Origin: JACKOB01 sp024234575
GTDB lineage: Bacteria > Pseudomonadota > Gammaproteobacteria > Pseudomonadales > Oleiphilaceae
NCBI GenBank assembly: GCA_051208035.1
Contig: JBPJFZ010000003.1
Location: 248,001-312,000, forward strand
DNA: 64,000 bases
Direction of reading: 5' to 3'
The translations under genes were made by a program, and so were the position numbers. Position 1 is the first letter of the stretch. The number at the start of each line of letters is the position of its first letter. Shown here piece after piece: positions 61,698 to 64,000 of this stretch. The notes under the pieces are model-generated. The model was not told the DNA's origin, did not search any database, and saw only the letters and a list, made by a program, of their open reading frames with translations.

Positions 61698-62978
61698 ATG
61701 AATCAGCAAACCGTGAGAAAAGTCGCCATTATCGGTGGTAACCGCATACCTTTTTCTCGATCTAATAGTGCTTACGCCAAACTGGGTAATCAACAATTGC
61801 TCACGGCTGCGCTACGCGGCCTCGTCGATCGTTATAGCCTGCAGGGTGAATTGATTGGTGAGGTGGTTGCCGGGGCTGTTATTAAACACTCTCGTGACTT
61901 TAATCTTACGCGTGAATCAACGCTCAGCTGTGGCGTGGCGCCAGAAACCCCCGCTTATGATGTGCAACAAGCTTGTGGCACAGGCTTAGCTGCAGCCATT
62001 CAGGTCGCCAATAAAATAGCACTGGGACAAATCGAAAGCGGTATTGCTGGTGGTTCGGATACCACTTCAGATGCACCTATCGGTGTCAGCGAAGGCTTAC
62101 GAGCCATCTTACTTGACTTAAATCGTGCAAAAACAAATGCTGAACGGATCAAAATTGCAACGCGCCTGCGTCCGGGTCATCTGTTACCACTGATTCCACA
62201 AAATAGTGAGCCGCGCACGGGGATGGCAATGGGGGATCATGCCCAGATTACCGCCCACGAGTGGAATATTCCGCGGGCAGAGCAGGATAAGCTGGCCTAT
62301 GAAAGTCACCAGAAATTAGCTGCGGCATACGATGAAGGTTTCTTTGATGATTTGATGACGCCGCTGGCCGGGCTGTCTCGCGATAATATTTTACGACCTG
62401 AAACCACATTAGAAAAACTGGCATCGTTGCGTCCTTGTTTTGATAAAGAGAAGGGCACGATGACGGCGGGAAACAGCACATCATTAACCGATGGTGCATC
62501 CTGTGTGCTACTGGCTAGTGAAGAATGGGCGAAAGCGCGTAAGTTACCCGTGCGCGCTTACCTAACTTATACTGAAACGGCTGCCGTCGATTTTGTTAAT
62601 AAGAAGGAAGGTCTGTTAATGGCGCCAGCTTATGCGGTGCCACGAATGTTAGCGAAAGCCGGCCTGACGTTGCAGGATTTTGACTACTATGAGATCCACG
62701 AGGCATTTGCATCGCAAGTGCTGTCGACACTTAAAGCCTGGGAAGATGAAACTTTCTGCAAAGAAAAGCTTGGGCTGAAGAAGGCGCTGGGGGCGATTGA
62801 TCGCAATAAGCTTAATGTGAAAGGCAGCAGTTTGGCGGCAGGGCATCCGTTTGCTGCAACTGGCGGGCGGATCATTGCAACCTTGGCTAAGCTGCTTGAG
62901 CAAAAAGGCAAAGGGCGGGGGCTGATTTCTATTTGTGCCGCCGGTGGCCAGGGAGTGACGGCAATTATCGAAAGGTAA
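61698..62978 (+). CDS. Acetyl-CoA C-acyltransferase (FadI-like thiolase)
   Basis: A 426-residue thiolase that splits or condenses 3-oxoacyl-CoA. The nucleophile Cys is in QQACGTGLAAA, the second catalytic His in EIHEAFASQ, the base Cys in CAAGGQG. The N-terminus VRKVAIIGGNRIPFSRSNSAY is typical of the long FadI-like group. ATG 61698 follows AGGA at ten bases; the frame is open from a TTG 39 bases upstream. With the divergent FabG4-type reductase and the MaoC-like hydratase it could form a beta-oxidation or reverse-oxidation set. Which direction it runs cannot be read from sequence. Confidence 0.9.
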   Translation: MNQQTVRKVAIIGGNRIPFSRSNSAYAKLGNQQLLTAALRGLVDRYSLQGELIGEVVAGAVIKHSRDFNLTRESTLSCGVAPETPAYDVQQACGTGLAAAIQVANKIALGQIESGIAGGSDTTSDAPIGVSEGLRAILLDLNRAKTNAERIKIATRLRPGHLLPLIPQNSEPRTGMAMGDHAQITAHEWNIPRAEQDKLAYESHQKLAAAYDEGFFDDLMTPLAGLSRDNILRPETTLEKLASLRPCFDKEKGTMTAGNSTSLTDGASCVLLASEEWAKARKLPVRAYLTYTETAAVDFVNKKEGLLMAPAYAVPRMLAKAGLTLQDFDYYEIHEAFASQVLSTLKAWEDETFCKEKLGLKKALGAIDRNKLNVKGSSLAAGHPFAATGGRIIATLAKLLEQKGKGRGLISICAAGGQGVTAIIER

Positions 62979-63104
62979 CCTGCAGTATCTGATCAGCAAA
63001 TTCCCACCGCGCCGCAGAATAACTTTATCCGCCAGGCGCGGTGCATTCTAGAGGCCATTCGTTTATTGTAATTATTGAATACATTACTTAAACGAGGCAC
63101 CCCC

Positions 63105-63767
63105 GTGAGCAATCGTACCTTAGCATTAACCGAAGATCTTTATCATTACCTGCTTGCCGCCAACCCGAATGAATCGGCGTTACTGAAAGAGTTGAGGGAG
63201 ACCACGGCGGCTGACCCGATGGCTCGTATGCAAATTGCACCAGAGCAGGGCCACTTCTTACACTTTCTGACAAAGCTGATCGGCGCGCGGCGGGTCATTG
63301 AAGTGGGTACATTTACTGGATATAGCGCTATTTCGATGGCATCGGCGTTACCGGTTGATGGTCAATTGGTATGTTGTGATGTCAGCGAATCCTGGACATC
63401 CATAGCGCGTCAGTTTTGGACCCGTGCGGGTCTGGCTGACATCATCGAGTTAATTATCGATCCAGCAGATAAAACACTTTCGACACTGCTGTCACAAGGG
63501 CAGAGAAATAAATTCGATATGGCCTTTATCGATGCAGACAAAGAAAACTACGACATCTATTACGAGCATTGCCTGTCACTATTGCGCACAGGTGGATTGA
63601 TGATTTTCGACAATGTTTTATGGGGCGGCAAAGTTGCTGATGTAAAAAGCAGGGATGCGGACACCTTGGCTCTGCGCAAATTGAACGCCAAGCTTCGTCA
63701 GGATAAGCGTATCGACATGTGTATGTTGCCCGTGGCGGATGGCCTAACGCTTGCACGTAAAGTATAA
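63105..63767 (+). CDS. SAM-dependent O-methyltransferase (class I, family 3)
   Basis: A 220-residue methyltransferase related to catechol/caffeoyl-CoA O-methyltransferases. The SAM-binding motif VIEVGTFTGYSAISMA is at about 74-89. The metal/SAM region is FIDADKENYDIYYEH, and FDNVLWGG carries the third metal-binding Asp. These enzymes methylate a hydroxyl of small aromatic or CoA-bound substrates, usually with a divalent metal. I choose GTG 63105, about seven bases after GAGG; the frame is open 30 bases upstream at an ATG without such a site. It appears monocistronic. Confidence 0.87.
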   Translation: MSNRTLALTEDLYHYLLAANPNESALLKELRETTAADPMARMQIAPEQGHFLHFLTKLIGARRVIEVGTFTGYSAISMASALPVDGQLVCCDVSESWTSIARQFWTRAGLADIIELIIDPADKTLSTLLSQGQRNKFDMAFIDADKENYDIYYEHCLSLLRTGGLMIFDNVLWGGKVADVKSRDADTLALRKLNAKLRQDKRIDMCMLPVADGLTLARKV

Positions 63768-63924
63768 CGGTTCGCAAGTGCCCATCACCGGATAGAATTA
63801 TTACTGCGTACAGCTGTCTTGTCGCTGGCGGATCTGGGTGTTTGGTATAAACTTTTTAGTAAGGAAGCCGTTTTAATTTGGCATGAAAGCCATTGGGAAT
63901 CGTGTGTCAGAGCAGGCTAATTTG

Positions 63925-64000
63925 ATGAAAAAAGTGCTCATCATTGATGATGATAAAATCAGTCGCAAGTTCTTGAGTAAAGCCCTTGTGGCTTCATTCT
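63925..64000 (+). CDS. Response regulator receiver domain (N-terminal end only)
   Basis: The window ends 25 codons into this gene. MKKVLIIDDDKISRKFLSKA is the first strand, acidic pocket (IDDD) and first helix of a receiver domain. The phosphorylation site and any output domain lie outside. ATG 63925 follows an AGG; ATG 63883 is in frame upstream. Nothing can be said about its target. Confidence 0.75.
   Translation, partial: MKKVLIIDDDKISRKFLSKALVASF

Noticed and set aside
1..64000. CRISPR arrays, tRNA/rRNA genes, insertion sequences, prophage or integron features
   Set aside because: Scanning by eye found no regularly spaced repeats, cloverleaf-like T-loop signatures, transposase or integrase genes; gene content looks chromosomal.

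Overview
The window looks like chromosome of a free-living, probably marine gammaproteobacterium; a Cellvibrionales-like relative is my best guess, but I cannot fix the genus. The grounds are the GlrK-QseG-GlrR operon, a YfiR-type cyclic-di-GMP cluster, a CrbS/MxtR-type symporter-kinase, a TonB-dependent receptor, FabA-type unsaturated fatty acid synthesis, and base composition around or slightly below 50% GC by eye. I see no tRNA, rRNA, CRISPR array, insertion sequence or phage gene. Both window edges cut genes: an MdlA-like ABC exporter on the left and a response regulator on the right.

Layout. 1-9 kb is a membrane-lipid block: an MdlA-like exporter and a PlsC-like acyltransferase on the minus strand face fabA, a 1528-residue single-chain acyl-CoA carboxylase (AccA-like, AccD-like, biotin carboxylase and biotin carrier in one polypeptide) and an acyl carrier protein, closed by a strong terminator. 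9-10 kb holds two small minus-strand envelope proteins, one with EF-hands. 10-14 kb is the tightly coupled glrK-qseG-glrR operon. 14-20 kb has an esterase, a beta-lactamase-fold hydrolase, a hybrid kinase broken by a frameshift at a G7 tract, and a DyP peroxidase. 20-26 kb holds a symporter-histidine kinase fusion divergent from a DUF4212 plus sodium:solute symporter pair.

26-30 kb has a periplasmic binding protein, an NHL propeller protein, a small protein and an HDOD protein. 30-40 kb is a signalling block: TonB receptor, REC-kinase-REC, and an operon of YfiR, a CHASE8-like kinase, a single-domain regulator and REC-GGDEF-EAL. 40-45 kb has YkvA, an AlkB-like dioxygenase, AmrS, an M23 peptidase, a MaoC-like hydratase and a divergent AraC regulator. 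45-50 kb is a compact, poorly understood envelope operon: a Met/His-rich lipoprotein, a beta-barrel with an N-terminal Cys-Cys-Gly-Gly-Gly motif, and two thioredoxin-fold proteins. 50-64 kb has a RimK/RCK_C fusion, a binding lipoprotein paired with a hybrid kinase, an MscS-MgtE-like-MgtE trio, a FabG4-type reductase divergent from a FadI-like thiolase, and an O-methyltransferase.

The window is rich in phosphorelay proteins: four hybrid kinases (one frameshifted), two simple kinases and several receiver proteins. The two loci I find most worth following are the dedicated single-chain carboxylase with its own FabA and ACP, and the Met-rich lipoprotein/CCGGG barrel/thioredoxin operon.
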